Positions 52,830-61,798 of a stretch of DNA of 64,000 nucleotides are shown piece after piece. Origin of the DNA: Paenibacillus sonchi (GTDB taxonomy: Bacteria > Bacillota > Bacilli > Paenibacillales > Paenibacillaceae). The translations under genes were made by a program, and so were the position numbers. Under the pieces are notes generated by a model. The model was given only the letters and a program-made list of their open reading frames with translations. It was not told the origin of the DNA and did not search any database. Numbering within the stretch: the stretch's first letter is position 1; every line of letters begins with the position of its first letter. The stretch spans positions 192,224 through 256,223 of the forward strand of contig NZ_CP068596.1 of the NCBI RefSeq assembly GCF_016772475.1, written 5' to 3'.

Positions 52830-54701
52830 TCATGTCAGCTGGTTAATAAACTCGAGGTTTACATTCCTTTTATTAAGAATTCGTTGTATGGCTTCTTGAT
52901 CTTGATTGGAGAATTGGTCTACCCCAGTTCCGTATGGATCGAAAATTGGGTGACATAACAACCGATTAAATCCGTTTCGTTGAATTGGGAGAAGCGCATA
53001 AATGGCTTCTCTAAATCTTCGGGTCACTGCAAATCCCTCTATATTTTCGCGCTGCAGAACCATCTGATAAGCAGTAAGAACTTCGCTATGCCGCCATTCA
53101 ATATTCAAAGTCTTCATAGTCCTGAGGAGGATTGTGCGGCAATCAATGGTGAGATCGCCAATACCCTTGCCGATTTTACTCGGTATGCCTGATGCAACAG
53201 AACCACCTATACGCTGGAAACCAAAGATCCCTCCGTAGCGGATATCTTGAGCAACACATTTAACGATTGAACGGAATTGATAGTATTTTTCATACTCTGG
53301 GTATTCCTTTATCAAATTTCCGAGACTCTTGTCTTTGGACAATGTGCAGAGATAACAACCCATGCGGGCATTTTTCCCGCAACTCATTATGGCTTCGTTA
53401 TCATCAACCACAGCGGCTCCCAATGGACATTCGCTTCCAGCGGCGCCGCTATAGAATGCTAATAGGTCTGTATTCCGGGCACCTTTTTTCCAAGGCGCGC
53501 GATTAAAGGCGAGATATGTGACAACCTCCTGCCGGGTCCAGTCCCGGATTGGACTTGCTGTACGTATGTCCTCAACTGGATGTTTACCATACAGATCATC
53601 TCCAAAGTACTTTTTGAGACTTCGCTTGCGGTTTCCGCTTTCGCTGTCCCGGCTTCCTAATACCAAACAAGTGCTCACCGATCCTTCCTGTAGAAAGGTC
53701 GTTTCTAAAAACTTTCTAGCAGGATTGATTTTGAGACGTCTAACGCAGTAGCGGAATGTGCTTGAAGGACATTGATAAGCTTTTCCGATCATACAGACTA
53801 ATAATGTCTCTTCCTCATCCGGTTCAACAATGTGAAATTCAATCCAGGGAAAATTATTTTGTAGGGTGTCTTGAAGTTCATGGATGATTTTTTGTATTCC
53901 AGGGTTTTCAACAAGCGTATCCGCGGTGATAATCCATATCTTTTTGGATGGATCTGGATTCTTTATGACATGTTCGATCATCAGCTGTAAGGTAAGTCGA
54001 GAATCCACTCCACCTGAATGAAGCAGACCAATCAAAGAATGTTCATCATAAATTTTCTTGATCAGTCCCCTTGTCATTTCAATCAGAAGCGGATCTACAT
54101 TATCCAGCAAATCAAGGCTCTCTCCGGATACTATCGAAGCTGTTTTTCTTACAATTTCGATCTGGTCGATATCTAGATCAAACTGCAGCTGGAAACGGTC
54201 TGTCGGAAAAGGAATGCAAACATCATGTGCTCCATAAGGTACGATTGAATTTTGTAAATAAATTTCAATAAGCAAGCTGCAGTCAGCACTGAAACAATAA
54301 ATTTGAAATTTATGTTTCGGGCTTTGCAGGCTAAGATCCTCTGATTGATCAATGAACGCATCAATCGCAGCTTGTTCAGGAATATAGATACGAAAATCAA
54401 TCTCTTCTAAAAACTTGAATAGTTCTCCGGCCGTGGAATGCTGATTAAAGATCTGTGACCAGGAGTACCCGCTGTCAGGTGCGATGCATTCCTCACGGGG
54501 AACATCTGAATCGAGAAAATGATGAAGAACATAATAGAGATCCTTTTTGAATACAGCAGACCATTCGCGGACCACTCCATGAAATTTAAAATCCATTCTC
54601 GCTAACTGATCCCAAACTAAAGTTGAGGATGCGTTATACCTTTTTAATTGATCTGTCACTTTTACCGTAGTCTGATTATCTGCATATGAATATGCCTCCA
54701 A
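52830..54701 (-). CDS. DndC-like PAPS-reductase-family protein, orphan
   Basis: 623 residues from TTG at 54701 after AAAGGAGGTAAG. The open frame is longer but runs through a terminator. ATP-pyrophosphatase loop LLHSGGVDSRLTLQ, FRYCVRRLKINPAR, LVLGSRDSESGNRKRSL, then a Cys-rich part SCGKNARMGCYLCTLSKDKS, all as in DndC/SspD sulfurtransferases. The first 200 residues are not part of that family. There is no dndB, dndD, dndE or cysteine desulfurase in the window, so DNA phosphorothioation is unlikely from these genes alone. Under its own attenuator-like leader. Confidence 0.7.
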   Translation of the reverse strand: MEAYSYADNQTTVKVTDQLKRYNASSTLVWDQLARMDFKFHGVVREWSAVFKKDLYYVLHHFLDSDVPREECIAPDSGYSWSQIFNQHSTAGELFKFLEEIDFRIYIPEQAAIDAFIDQSEDLSLQSPKHKFQIYCFSADCSLLIEIYLQNSIVPYGAHDVCIPFPTDRFQLQFDLDIDQIEIVRKTASIVSGESLDLLDNVDPLLIEMTRGLIKKIYDEHSLIGLLHSGGVDSRLTLQLMIEHVIKNPDPSKKIWIITADTLVENPGIQKIIHELQDTLQNNFPWIEFHIVEPDEEETLLVCMIGKAYQCPSSTFRYCVRRLKINPARKFLETTFLQEGSVSTCLVLGSRDSESGNRKRSLKKYFGDDLYGKHPVEDIRTASPIRDWTRQEVVTYLAFNRAPWKKGARNTDLLAFYSGAAGSECPLGAAVVDDNEAIMSCGKNARMGCYLCTLSKDKSLGNLIKEYPEYEKYYQFRSIVKCVAQDIRYGGIFGFQRIGGSVASGIPSKIGKGIGDLTIDCRTILLRTMKTLNIEWRHSEVLTAYQMVLQRENIEGFAVTRRFREAIYALLPIQRNGFNRLLCHPIFDPYGTGVDQFSNQDQEAIQRILNKRNVNLEFINQLT

Positions 54702-54726
54702 TTGACTTACCTCCTTTTTTTGGCAT

Positions 54727-54891
54727 AAAAAAAGAGACACAGAAAAACACACCTGTCGTGTGTTCTGTGTCTCCAATTTAAAACCGTCTCTTTGCGAAAG
54801 CATCCAACTCTGCTAAATCATAATGAAATGCAGAGAAAATGATTAATAGTGTTATTGATTATATAATAGATGCGCTCGCAAAAATTATCAA
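54727..54891 (-). promoter_or_regulatory. Promoter and attenuator-like leader of the DndC-like gene (leader copy 5)
   Basis: Minus strand: -35 TTGATA (54886-54891), 17 bp, -10 TATTAT (54863-54868). Hairpin CTCTGC/GCAGAG, linker TTGGAT, hairpin CTTT-CGC-AAAG, then ACGGTTTTAAATTGGAG, and terminator GGAGACACAGAACACAC with GTGTGTTTTTCTGTGTCTC and seven T. The ribosome site of the gene is only 6 bp beyond. Confidence 0.7.
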
Positions 54892-55026
54892 TTACATCTT
54901 CAATCTTTAGTAAATAAAGTTGGGTAAGTGTGGATATTCATAACAGAATGATGCCTACGGGGAATCTCGGAACGTTGAGCGCGAGCTGTGGCATCTTCCA
55001 CCCCTGGCGTCGCCGGCAGCTGTAGA

Positions 55027-55275
55027 AAGAAAATAAAGTCATAGACTGAAGCAACTAGTTATCCCGTACGCCCCGCCGGTTTCGCCGGAAGCAACTAGGC
55101 GCGCAGTGTTGCAGCAGCTGTCCATCCCGCCCGGCGTCACCGGTGCCGCACGGGAGCAACCAGGTGCGCAATGCTGTAGCAGCTGTCCATCCCGCCGGCG
55201 CCGTCCGTTCAATTTCATAGCGGTCTACCAGTCTACAACATTATTTCTCAGTCAATACTCTATTTTCTTTCAACA
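55027..55275. repeat. MITE-like element R5
   Basis: Left AAAGAAAATAAAGTCATAG, right CTACAACATTATTTCTC then CAATACTCTATTTTCTTT. The core has two units with GGGAGCAACCAGGTGCGCAA, AGCAGCTGTCCATCCCGCC. From 54892 to 55497 no gene is recognised apart from shadows. Confidence 0.5.
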
Positions 55276-55497
55276 ACAGCAGGGAGTGGACTTTTTCCGG
55301 ATGCCCGGATACATCTGTGATGAAGAATTAAATTGGGAAAACGTGACCAGTCTTATCGAAGCTGGTTAATCCTTAAATCATCAACAGTATTAGTTACTAA
55401 CTGCCAACCTCTCGCCCTTTTTCCCTACTCTACTACAGCCGTGACAGCTCCCATGTAGATTAAGAAGGAACACCAAGAGGGCATGCTGCAATTCTGA

Positions 55498-55605
55498 TCA
55501 TCTGACTGTGGTCCCCTCCCCTGTATATTGCTGATTGAATTCATCCACGAATTCAGGAGTGATCATCATGGACTTTCTTCGCTTTTTGCCATCCAGTTTG
55601 CTCAT
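55498..55605 (-). CDS. Very small protein, 35 aa
   Basis: ATG at 55605 after CTAGGAGGCACAAGGT, a strong site. Reads MSKLDGKKRRKSMMITPEFV then DEFNQQYTGEGTTVR. Basic N-terminus, no membrane helix. Not recognised. Missed by ORF callers with a 60-residue limit. Confidence 0.45.
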   Translation of the reverse strand: MSKLDGKKRRKSMMITPEFVDEFNQQYTGEGTTVR

Positions 55606-55744
55606 ACCTTGTGCCTCCTAGTGGTGTATATAAAGCCGGGTATTAATGAACTATGGATTGCACATATTTCTCAGCTAACCCAGTGATTCCACATACCCTT
55701 CATTATCTCATCATGATATGTTTTTGTTGGAGGTTGTTGTCTAT

Positions 55745-56635
55745 ATGTTAAACCAGCCGATTAAACCGATGTTACTGTATCCGTTGACTCCTGATCAGAT
55801 GAAAAACTGGAGCTACAATAGCTTGAAATGGGATGGCTTTAGAACATTAATACACTATGAGAATGGTAAGGCTCGGGCATTTACAAGACATGGAACCGAA
55901 ATTACTTCCAGGTTTCCAGAGCTGCTCAATATAAAACTTCCCGTTAAATCTGCAATCTTGGATGGGGAATGCATTGCATTTGATTTAACACAGTCTGCAG
56001 AGCAGCCACCGAAGTACTGGTGGGATGATGCAATGAAGAGATTTAATACCAAAACGGAGGCTGCCGTAAAACGAATTTCCGCTCGATTTAGAGCTCATTT
56101 TCCATTATGGGATTTACTCTGGCTAGATGGGATTTCCTTGGTAAACAAGAGCTTTAAGGAGCGTAGAGAGATCTTAGCCTCAGTTGTAACCCCATCTGAA
56201 ACCTTATCTATTACCCCAATATATAAAGATGGCAGAGAACTATTCCAGAAGGCTAAGGCGCTTGGATTAGAAGGGGTCTGTCAGTACAATCCGGATGCTC
56301 CAATGGTTCTGAATGGACGTTCCGAACATCACGTCGTCAAGGTAAAAGCATATCAGTATGTTACTTGTCAGATCGTATCAATAAGGAAGCAAGGAAAATT
56401 CGGGTGGGGTCTATCTATTAATGGTAATTATGCTGGTCTACTTGAGTTTCCGCCAAGCAGTGATGCTATTCGTAAGTTAAATCAGATAACCAAGCAACTC
56501 ACCCGCGGTGAAGGTAAGGGGTGGGTTTATCTTGAGCCGTTAATCAGCTGTAACATCAAATTTCAGTGTTTCACCAAAAACGGTAAACTTCGTTCTCCGA
56601 AGTTCGAGGGATTCTGTACAGCTATTTCAGCATAA
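55745..56635 (+). CDS. ATP-dependent DNA ligase-like protein
   Basis: 296 residues from ATG at 55745 after GGAGG. Nucleotidyltransferase motif I LKWDGFRTLIHYENG (Lys in KWDG), motif III SAILDGECIAFDL, motif IV position LEGVCQYNPDA (usual EGVVxK altered), motif V HHVVKVKAYQY, then an OB-like C-terminus. No LigD primase or nuclease part. It could seal nicks in plasmid DNA; the changed motif IV raises doubt about activity. Confidence 0.75.
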   Translation: MLNQPIKPMLLYPLTPDQMKNWSYNSLKWDGFRTLIHYENGKARAFTRHGTEITSRFPELLNIKLPVKSAILDGECIAFDLTQSAEQPPKYWWDDAMKRFNTKTEAAVKRISARFRAHFPLWDLLWLDGISLVNKSFKERREILASVVTPSETLSITPIYKDGRELFQKAKALGLEGVCQYNPDAPMVLNGRSEHHVVKVKAYQYVTCQIVSIRKQGKFGWGLSINGNYAGLLEFPPSSDAIRKLNQITKQLTRGEGKGWVYLEPLISCNIKFQCFTKNGKLRSPKFEGFCTAISA

Positions 56636-56644
56636 AAAATATAA

Positions 56645-56695
56645 AAAAACAAGCAGACTGCGAGTTAATTTTCGGCAGACTGCTTGTTTTTTTGA
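56645..56695. terminator. Terminator of the ligase gene
   Basis: AAACAAGCAGACTGC with GCAGACTGCTTGTTTTTTT. Confidence 0.85.
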
Positions 56696-56699
56696 GCAA

Positions 56700-57111
56700 T
56701 ATCTAATGTGATTACTCATTATCTTTGGTCAGATATTCATCTATTTCATTTGTGACTTCATTTGCTTCAGGGTCATCAATATTATCAATAAGATGATCTT
56801 GTTTCAGTTTCAGGTTATGGAAATTGAATGTTGTAGATGTCGAGGAAACAGAAGTGCATTACCTCACCGGGAGCCTACAAACAGACCTGTCTTTTTCATA
56901 CGCAATCGTCAATGCTACAAAGCCGGTAATTTTAATCGAGTGTAATCGGCATTGCTGCTTATAAGGGTGAAAAAATATCAACCACTAATTTTTAGATCGA
57001 GCCCAAAAAATCATTACTTTTAGACCATAAACTATAATATTTTCCTAAATCTATAGACCCGAATTGTGTCGAATGTTAGTATTTAGATAAATAGTACATA
57101 GGAGGTTTATA
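56700..57111. other. Coding remnant and left arm of the inverted-repeat cassette
   Basis: Minus strand 56714-56820 reads HNLKLKQDHLIDNIDDPEAN, EVTNEIDEYLTKDNE and stop, the end of an unknown gene. Plus strand 56831-56960 reads VVDVEETEVHYLTGSLQTDL, SFSYAIVNATKPVILIE, a scrap that leads into the inverted repeat (56899-57004). Confidence 0.35.
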
Positions 57112-58155
57112 ATGGAAGGATTAGAAGAAGCGCCTGTAGCTAAGAATAATAAATCGAAGATAGTTATAACTCTAATCATCGTTTCACTTATTCTTGCTGC
57201 TATTGTAATCTACAGTAACTATAGTAAGGGGCAGTCAAATTATCGGAAGCATATTCAAAATGCCGAGGATCTTTTTAGTAGTGGGGATTACGATTCTGCA
57301 TATGAACAGATAAAAGATGATAATCTCAAGAATAACGATTTGAAATTACTTGAAAAAATTAAATTACTAAAATCTTCAAAAATGTACTTAGCTAATGATG
57401 ATCAACTAGATCCCGCTAATGGTGAAGCAGACTATAAATCAATACTTATTAATTTATTATCAGGCATATCTTTTTTTAAAGAAAATTCGATTAGTGCTGA
57501 TGAATTAGGTGTGAGTGAGGAATTAGAAGAAATATATAATCAGTACTTAGAACAGCTCTCCCAATACTATGGACTTAAAGAAGAGAAAATAGAAGAAATT
57601 CAAGCTATGTCAGGTGAAGAAAAGGAGTTAAATATTAATCGAATTGTCCCGAGAGCTAAACAGAGAATACATAGTGCTAAGATGGAAGAGGCAAATAAAG
57701 AACTTCGAGAACAAGAAATATTATTGAACCCTATCCAAATTACCGAAAAAAGCGCACAGAGAGATGGAGATTATATGTATGCTACTGGATCAGTTAAAAA
57801 TGTAAGTTCTAATAGCTATTCTTTTATAAAACTAAAAATTACATATTCCGACGATTCAGGAAATGTTATTGACACTGACTGGACGTATGCAGTTGGTGCT
57901 GAGAATTTGTTACCAAATGAACAGCATTCTTTTGATTTTATGACAAAGTATAGAAATGGAATGTCTAAGTATAGAATAGAAGTAGTAGAATTCAATTAAA
58001 TACATCTAATAAGCCTACATTAATTATAGTAGCCTTTTCTATGCATAAAAATCGGCTCAATCTAAAAATTAGCGATTGATATTTTCACCCTAATAAGCAA
58101 TGCCGATTACACTCAATTAAAATACCGGCTTTGTAGCATTGACGATTGCGTATGA
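56899..58155. mobile_element. Cassette bounded by a 105-bp inverted repeat
   Basis: 56899-57004 (CATACGCAATCGTCAATGCT ... TTTTTAGATCGAGCC) is repeated inverted at 58053-58155 with a few changes and small gaps. The cassette of 1.26 kb holds a single gene at 57112 and no transposase. The cargo is much more AT-rich than the flanks. It could be a non-autonomous transposon. Confidence 0.55.
57112..57999 (+). CDS. Membrane protein with C-terminal FxLYD-type domain
   Basis: 295 residues, ATG after CATAGGAGGTTTATA. One N-terminal membrane helix (IVITLIIVSLILAAIVIYSN), an Asp/Glu/Lys-rich helical middle, and a beta domain near the end, YATGSVKNVSSNSYSFIKLK, ITYSDDSGNVIDTDWTYAVG, matching the FxLYD pattern of surface proteins. 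Only gene in the inverted-repeat cassette. Function unknown. Confidence 0.65.
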   Translation: MEGLEEAPVAKNNKSKIVITLIIVSLILAAIVIYSNYSKGQSNYRKHIQNAEDLFSSGDYDSAYEQIKDDNLKNNDLKLLEKIKLLKSSKMYLANDDQLDPANGEADYKSILINLLSGISFFKENSISADELGVSEELEEIYNQYLEQLSQYYGLKEEKIEEIQAMSGEEKELNINRIVPRAKQRIHSAKMEEANKELREQEILLNPIQITEKSAQRDGDYMYATGSVKNVSSNSYSFIKLKITYSDDSGNVIDTDWTYAVGAENLLPNEQHSFDFMTKYRNGMSKYRIEVVEFN

Positions 58156-58490
58156 AATAGTGTCAGCGTTGGTAGGCTTTAATGCGATTGTTTCGTCATT
58201 CAACGGTTCGTTTGTCCAACGGCAGCGGGTCCAACATCATGGAGATGACTTTCAGCGAATTCATGACAAGGTGTTGGGTGAACTGATACTTTACGGTAAT
58301 GCTTATACAACTTACGTTGACGTGAGAAACTCACAAGGAACAAGCAAGGAGATGAATCCTATTCCGAGGAACACGGGAGCTCAGATACACCAAGTTCAGA
58401 CGCCAATAAAAGAGAAGAATCCACTACTAACCCTGTGACAGGTGAAGTGAATTCTTCTTCAAAAAAAGCCAAGCGTGAAAGGCGCAAATA
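58139..58490 (+). pseudogene. Decayed gene interrupted by the inverted-repeat cassette
   Basis: Reads IAYEIVSALVGFNAIVSSFN, GSFVQRQRVQHHGDDFQRIH, DKVLGELILYGNAYTTYVDV and, after a shift near 58335, RNKQGDESYSEEHGSSDTPS to a Lys/Arg end KKAKRERRK and stop at 58490. Not recognised. The gene start lies on the far side of the cassette or is lost. 58500-58702 has only the hairpin TGTGGCGAG/CTCGCCACA. Confidence 0.4.
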
Positions 58491-58702
58491 ACACAGTCCT
58501 GATATTAATTGCAACGCCCATCGCATATTAATAAAGCAGCGCATTTGTGGCGAGGGGGCTTTACACTCTCTCGCCACATCCATGTAATAATCAATTGTAA
58601 TTATCAGCAGGTATACTTGCCATACTAAATTTATTATTAGTAATATTTGTATGCTAAGTTTTAGAATTTAGAGCTCCTATGAGAACCTTGAGCCAACAGT
58701 TA

Positions 58703-59380
58703 TTACTTTGAATTCAGTTCGATTTTATTAATGAGATCTGACTCGATATTCTTCACATTTCCTACTTTTTTAGACACAGGATATTTGAACATTGATTCAG
58801 CCGGATAGGGCTTCAAAAGTTCTAATACCTGCTTCCTATCTGTGCTGCTATCCAGCCATGGTGCCACGGATTCTGGCTGGAGGATCACCGGCATCCGATC
58901 GTGAATTGGCTGAACAAGTGCGTTTGCAGTGGTTGTAATGATCGTGCAGCTCCGAATCAACTTTCCGGTTGGATCCTTCCATTCATCAAATAGCCCTGCG
59001 AAGCCATAAACTCTTCCTGAATCGACTTGAAATCGATAAGGTTGCTTTTCTTTTCCATCTGTTTTCCACTCATAGAAACCATCCGCAACTAAAATTATTC
59101 GATTCCTAGAGAGTAGATTTCGGAAGGCGGGCTTGGATTCTACAGTCTCAGCTCGAGCATTTATCATCGAGTATCCAATCTTTACATCTTTTGCCCAGCG
59201 GGGAACCAGGCCCCAGCGATATCCGTCCATTATTCTCGTACCTTCATCATTTGAGATAACAGCGACCGTTTGTGACGGCGCAATATTATATCTCGCTGTG
59301 TAATCCATTAAATTTTTTTCTATTGAAAATGTTTGGATTATATCATCCAATTCAGTTGTTAAGGTGAACCGTCCACACAT
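58703..59380 (-). CDS. SRAP/HMCES-family abasic-site protein (YedK-type)
   Basis: 225 residues. Starts MCGRFTLTTELDDIIQTFSI with catalytic Cys2; ARYNIAPSQTVAVISNDEGT with the conserved Asn; WGLVPRWAKDVKIGYSMINA, RAETVESKPAFRNLL; ADGFYEWKTDGKEKQPYRF with Glu; IHDRMPVIL with His. The family cross-links to abasic sites in single-stranded DNA and protects them from cleavage, which suits a plasmid passing through single-stranded stages. ATG after AAGGAGTGATTTT. No LexA box seen. Confidence 0.92.
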   Translation of the reverse strand: MCGRFTLTTELDDIIQTFSIEKNLMDYTARYNIAPSQTVAVISNDEGTRIMDGYRWGLVPRWAKDVKIGYSMINARAETVESKPAFRNLLSRNRIILVADGFYEWKTDGKEKQPYRFQVDSGRVYGFAGLFDEWKDPTGKLIRSCTIITTTANALVQPIHDRMPVILQPESVAPWLDSSTDRKQVLELLKPYPAESMFKYPVSKKVGNVKNIESDLINKIELNSK

Positions 59381-59629
59381 AAAATCACTCCTTGGTATTA
59401 TGTATCCGAAATACCAACCTCTTAAACTATCTTATAATAGTTCTCCGGATCTTCATTCGATGAACGATTATGGTATCATTTGAATTCATTGTCCTGCTGC
59501 TGCACAGTTTTGCCAAGGCCGAACTCGAATAGAACGTCTTCGCAAGCGGTACCGGTTTTGATTTACCGAAAGGGGTTGGCCGTCGCTGTCAGCTTAATGC
59601 CAAAGTCTATCATTGTGCAGACGGTGCAA

Positions 59630-59767
59630 TTATCTATTCTTATCATTTAGCCGCTTCAGAATCGCGTCCCTCTTCTCTTTTCTATCACGCATAATTTCAG
59701 CTTGAGTGCGATCAGCGACTTTGATGGACTTCTTAATAAATGGGATTACCTTCTTGGATTTATTCAT
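59630..59767 (-). CDS. Small basic protein, 45 aa
   Basis: ATG at 59767 after GAAAGGAAAGGATAGT. Reads MNKSKKVIPFIKKSIKVADR then TQAEIMRDRKEKRDAILKRL. Helical, strongly basic, could bind nucleic acid. Not recognised. 59381-59629 holds a short coding scrap on the plus strand (GFDLPKGVGRRCQLNAKVYH) and no gene. Confidence 0.45.
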   Translation of the reverse strand: MNKSKKVIPFIKKSIKVADRTQAEIMRDRKEKRDAILKRLNDKNR

Positions 59768-59929
59768 ACTATCCTTTCCTTTCAGTCAAAATCTAGTATG
59801 CATTATTCACATAAATAAGATTTTTAGACGTAGGATAGAAAAATTCTGCTCCTCAGGACGATAAATACTAGGGTCATGGGGGCATCGCATTCTAAATTAC
59901 CGAAAGGTTTAATTCTCATAGGGTGTTTC

Positions 59930-60780
59930 CGTCCGAATTCGGCCAAGAACATCCAGGAGCGGAATAAGTTCGGGTATGCCGCATGTGCCCGTTTCGCCTG
60001 ACTTTTTGGCTAGGAGCAGCCAAAAGCTGCTGCGTAGGGCGTGCAATCATCCCTGTTTCTCTGCTTCGGCTGGGAGTAACAAAAAGGTTGAGCTGCAGCA
60101 TTGAGCACTCCTCTACCGTCGTTTCCACCCAGCTCCGGCGGGACCAACCAGGTGTTTAACTGCCCAGTTAGCTGATACCCGAGGTATTTTACTTCGCGGC
60201 TCTGATCGGGAGCAATCATTAGTGTGGATCTGTAACAGTTTGCACTCCACGGCGTCTGTTTCCGCCCGGCTTTGGCCGGGAGCAACCAGCGGTGCGGTGG
60301 TGGAGGACAGGGTCTATTTCAGCCCGGTTCAAACTGGTACGAATCAGATGTGGAACTGCATCAGCTGTCATGCTGCTGGCGCCACCTCCGCTCGGCGCTG
60401 GCCCGTAGCAGTTATGAGTGCGGAACTGAAGTTGCTTAGCATGCAGGGGATGAGCTGCATCAGCTGGCGCGCTGAAGACATCTATTTCTACCCAGCTTGG
60501 CTGGGACAACCTGTGGGTCGGTACGCCACTGCCGTCTGTTTCCACCAGTACGGCGGTGGTGAACAACCGAGTACGCGGACCTGCTGCGGCTAGCGTGCCG
60601 CCGGTGTTCGCTCCAGCCGGGAGCAACCAGTAGCGCACATTTCAGAAGCTGACCGATCCCGTCTAATGCCACCGGTGCTTCCCAGAAGCAACCGGCCAGT
60701 CCATTGGCAGTCATCGTGTGTACGACGTGAATGCCGGCTTTTGAGCAGTACCGGTACGCCACCAAACTGAGGTTTACTGC
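59930..60780. repeat. Degenerate tandem array of about 66-bp GC-rich units
   Basis: About twelve units marked by GGGAGCAACCAG and variants at about 60015, 60069, 60137, 60206, 60274, 60331, 60400, 60502, 60553, 60616, 60686 and 60741. Each has a GGCCGGG- or CCGGC-type palindrome before it and GTGCGGAACTGC-like bases after it. No frame is open throughout on either strand and the units are too diverged for a CRISPR. It ends at the strong inverted repeat CAACAAACAGGCCG/CGGCCTGTTTGTTG (60789-60824). Confidence 0.55.
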
Positions 60781-60852
60781 TTTCGGTCAGAGCAACAAAC
60801 AGGCCGAGGTTCTCCCGGCCTGTTTGTTGTGTACCCAAAATATTCATATTGG

Positions 60853-61233
60853 TCATCCAATTGTTACACCAACCGTATTCCTTTCTCGAAGTGCCACCTT
60901 TATCATTTCCAAAGCATTTCTTGCTCTAAATTCTACAAAATCTCGATCATAGCCGGTATGTTGTTTAATTATATCGAAATGTTCCAATAAAATAAGAAAT
61001 TCTCTTTCCAGCTTTTCTAATTCTTCATCAAAAACATAGATATCTGTTTCTTTTAATGAATAGATTAACTCACAACCAAGCTCATGTATAATCTTATGCC
61101 CCCAGAGAGTTTTTCTACAAGACTCGAAGCCAAATAAATCATTATGCGGTTCTGGTACCTGCTGTTCTAATAAATGAGTATCTATAGGAATAGATATATC
61201 CTTCTTTTGAATTAAACTAACCATCAAACTCAT
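60853..61233 (-). CDS. Hypothetical protein, 126 aa
   Basis: ATG at 61233 after GGGGGAGATAAGGAT. Reads DTHLLEQQVPEPHNDLFGFE, SCRKTLWGHKIIHELGCELI, FDEELEKLEREFLILLEHFD. Helical, acidic; resembles small immunity proteins in size and charge, but no partner toxin is adjacent. Not recognised. Confidence 0.55.
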   Translation of the reverse strand: MSLMVSLIQKKDISIPIDTHLLEQQVPEPHNDLFGFESCRKTLWGHKIIHELGCELIYSLKETDIYVFDEELEKLEREFLILLEHFDIIKQHTGYDRDFVEFRARNALEMIKVALRERNTVGVTIG

Positions 61234-61424
61234 ATCCTTATCTCCCCCTCATCATAATCAACCAGATTATAGCCCATTCCCCTATAAGTTTCAGTGTAAA
61301 CAGTGTTCTGTTAAAATAAAGTATTAGTCTAGAGTTGTTGATTTAAAAACGTATTTAAATTGAAGAAATGACATCTTTTAGAAAATATGTTTTAGGCTAA
61401 TCCATTAAATAAAGCAGCGGTAGA

Positions 61425-61540
61425 ACAATGCTAGATAAATAAAGCCTTAGACTGCCGCTTTTGATATTCAACTAACGTTTCCCATTAGCTTAATGAAGCC
61501 CCGCGAGTCTAATACTTTATTTTCTTTGAATAGTATCTCC
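61425..61540. repeat. MITE-like element R6
   Basis: Left AGATAAATAAAGCCTTAGACT, right AGTCTAATACTTTATTTTCTTT. Only a short core of about 60 bp. The rest of 61234-61660 has no gene. Confidence 0.5.
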
Positions 61541-61663
61541 GTTTATCCGGTTTCAAATTCCCAGGTACCTGCATTGTATTTGAAAAGATTCTTAGTCTTT
61601 TATTTTATCACCACATAGCAAAATCAGCCGATCACGTATGATTTCAAATAATTTAAAATTATC

Positions 61664-61703
61664 TGTTGTAAATAAGGCTGCTTACACTCCTTATATATGA
61701 AGG
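61664..61703 (+). promoter_or_regulatory. SigO-type promoter of beta-sandwich gene 2
   Basis: TGTTGTAAAT, 19 bp (AAGGCTGCTTACACTCCTT), ATATATGAAGG. About 100 bp before the ATG at 61799. Confidence 0.5.
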
Positions 61704-61798
61704 CGATATGGCGCCGAGGCCAAGACGTTAGGGAATAGCGTGCTGAGGTGATTCCCCCAGTATTGCTCTTCAAAAACACAAAATAGGAGTGGTAAAAA

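Noticed and set aside
59930..60780. Possible CRISPR array
   Set aside because: Units are too diverged, spacing varies from about 50 to 100 bp, there is no constant repeat and no cas gene nearby.
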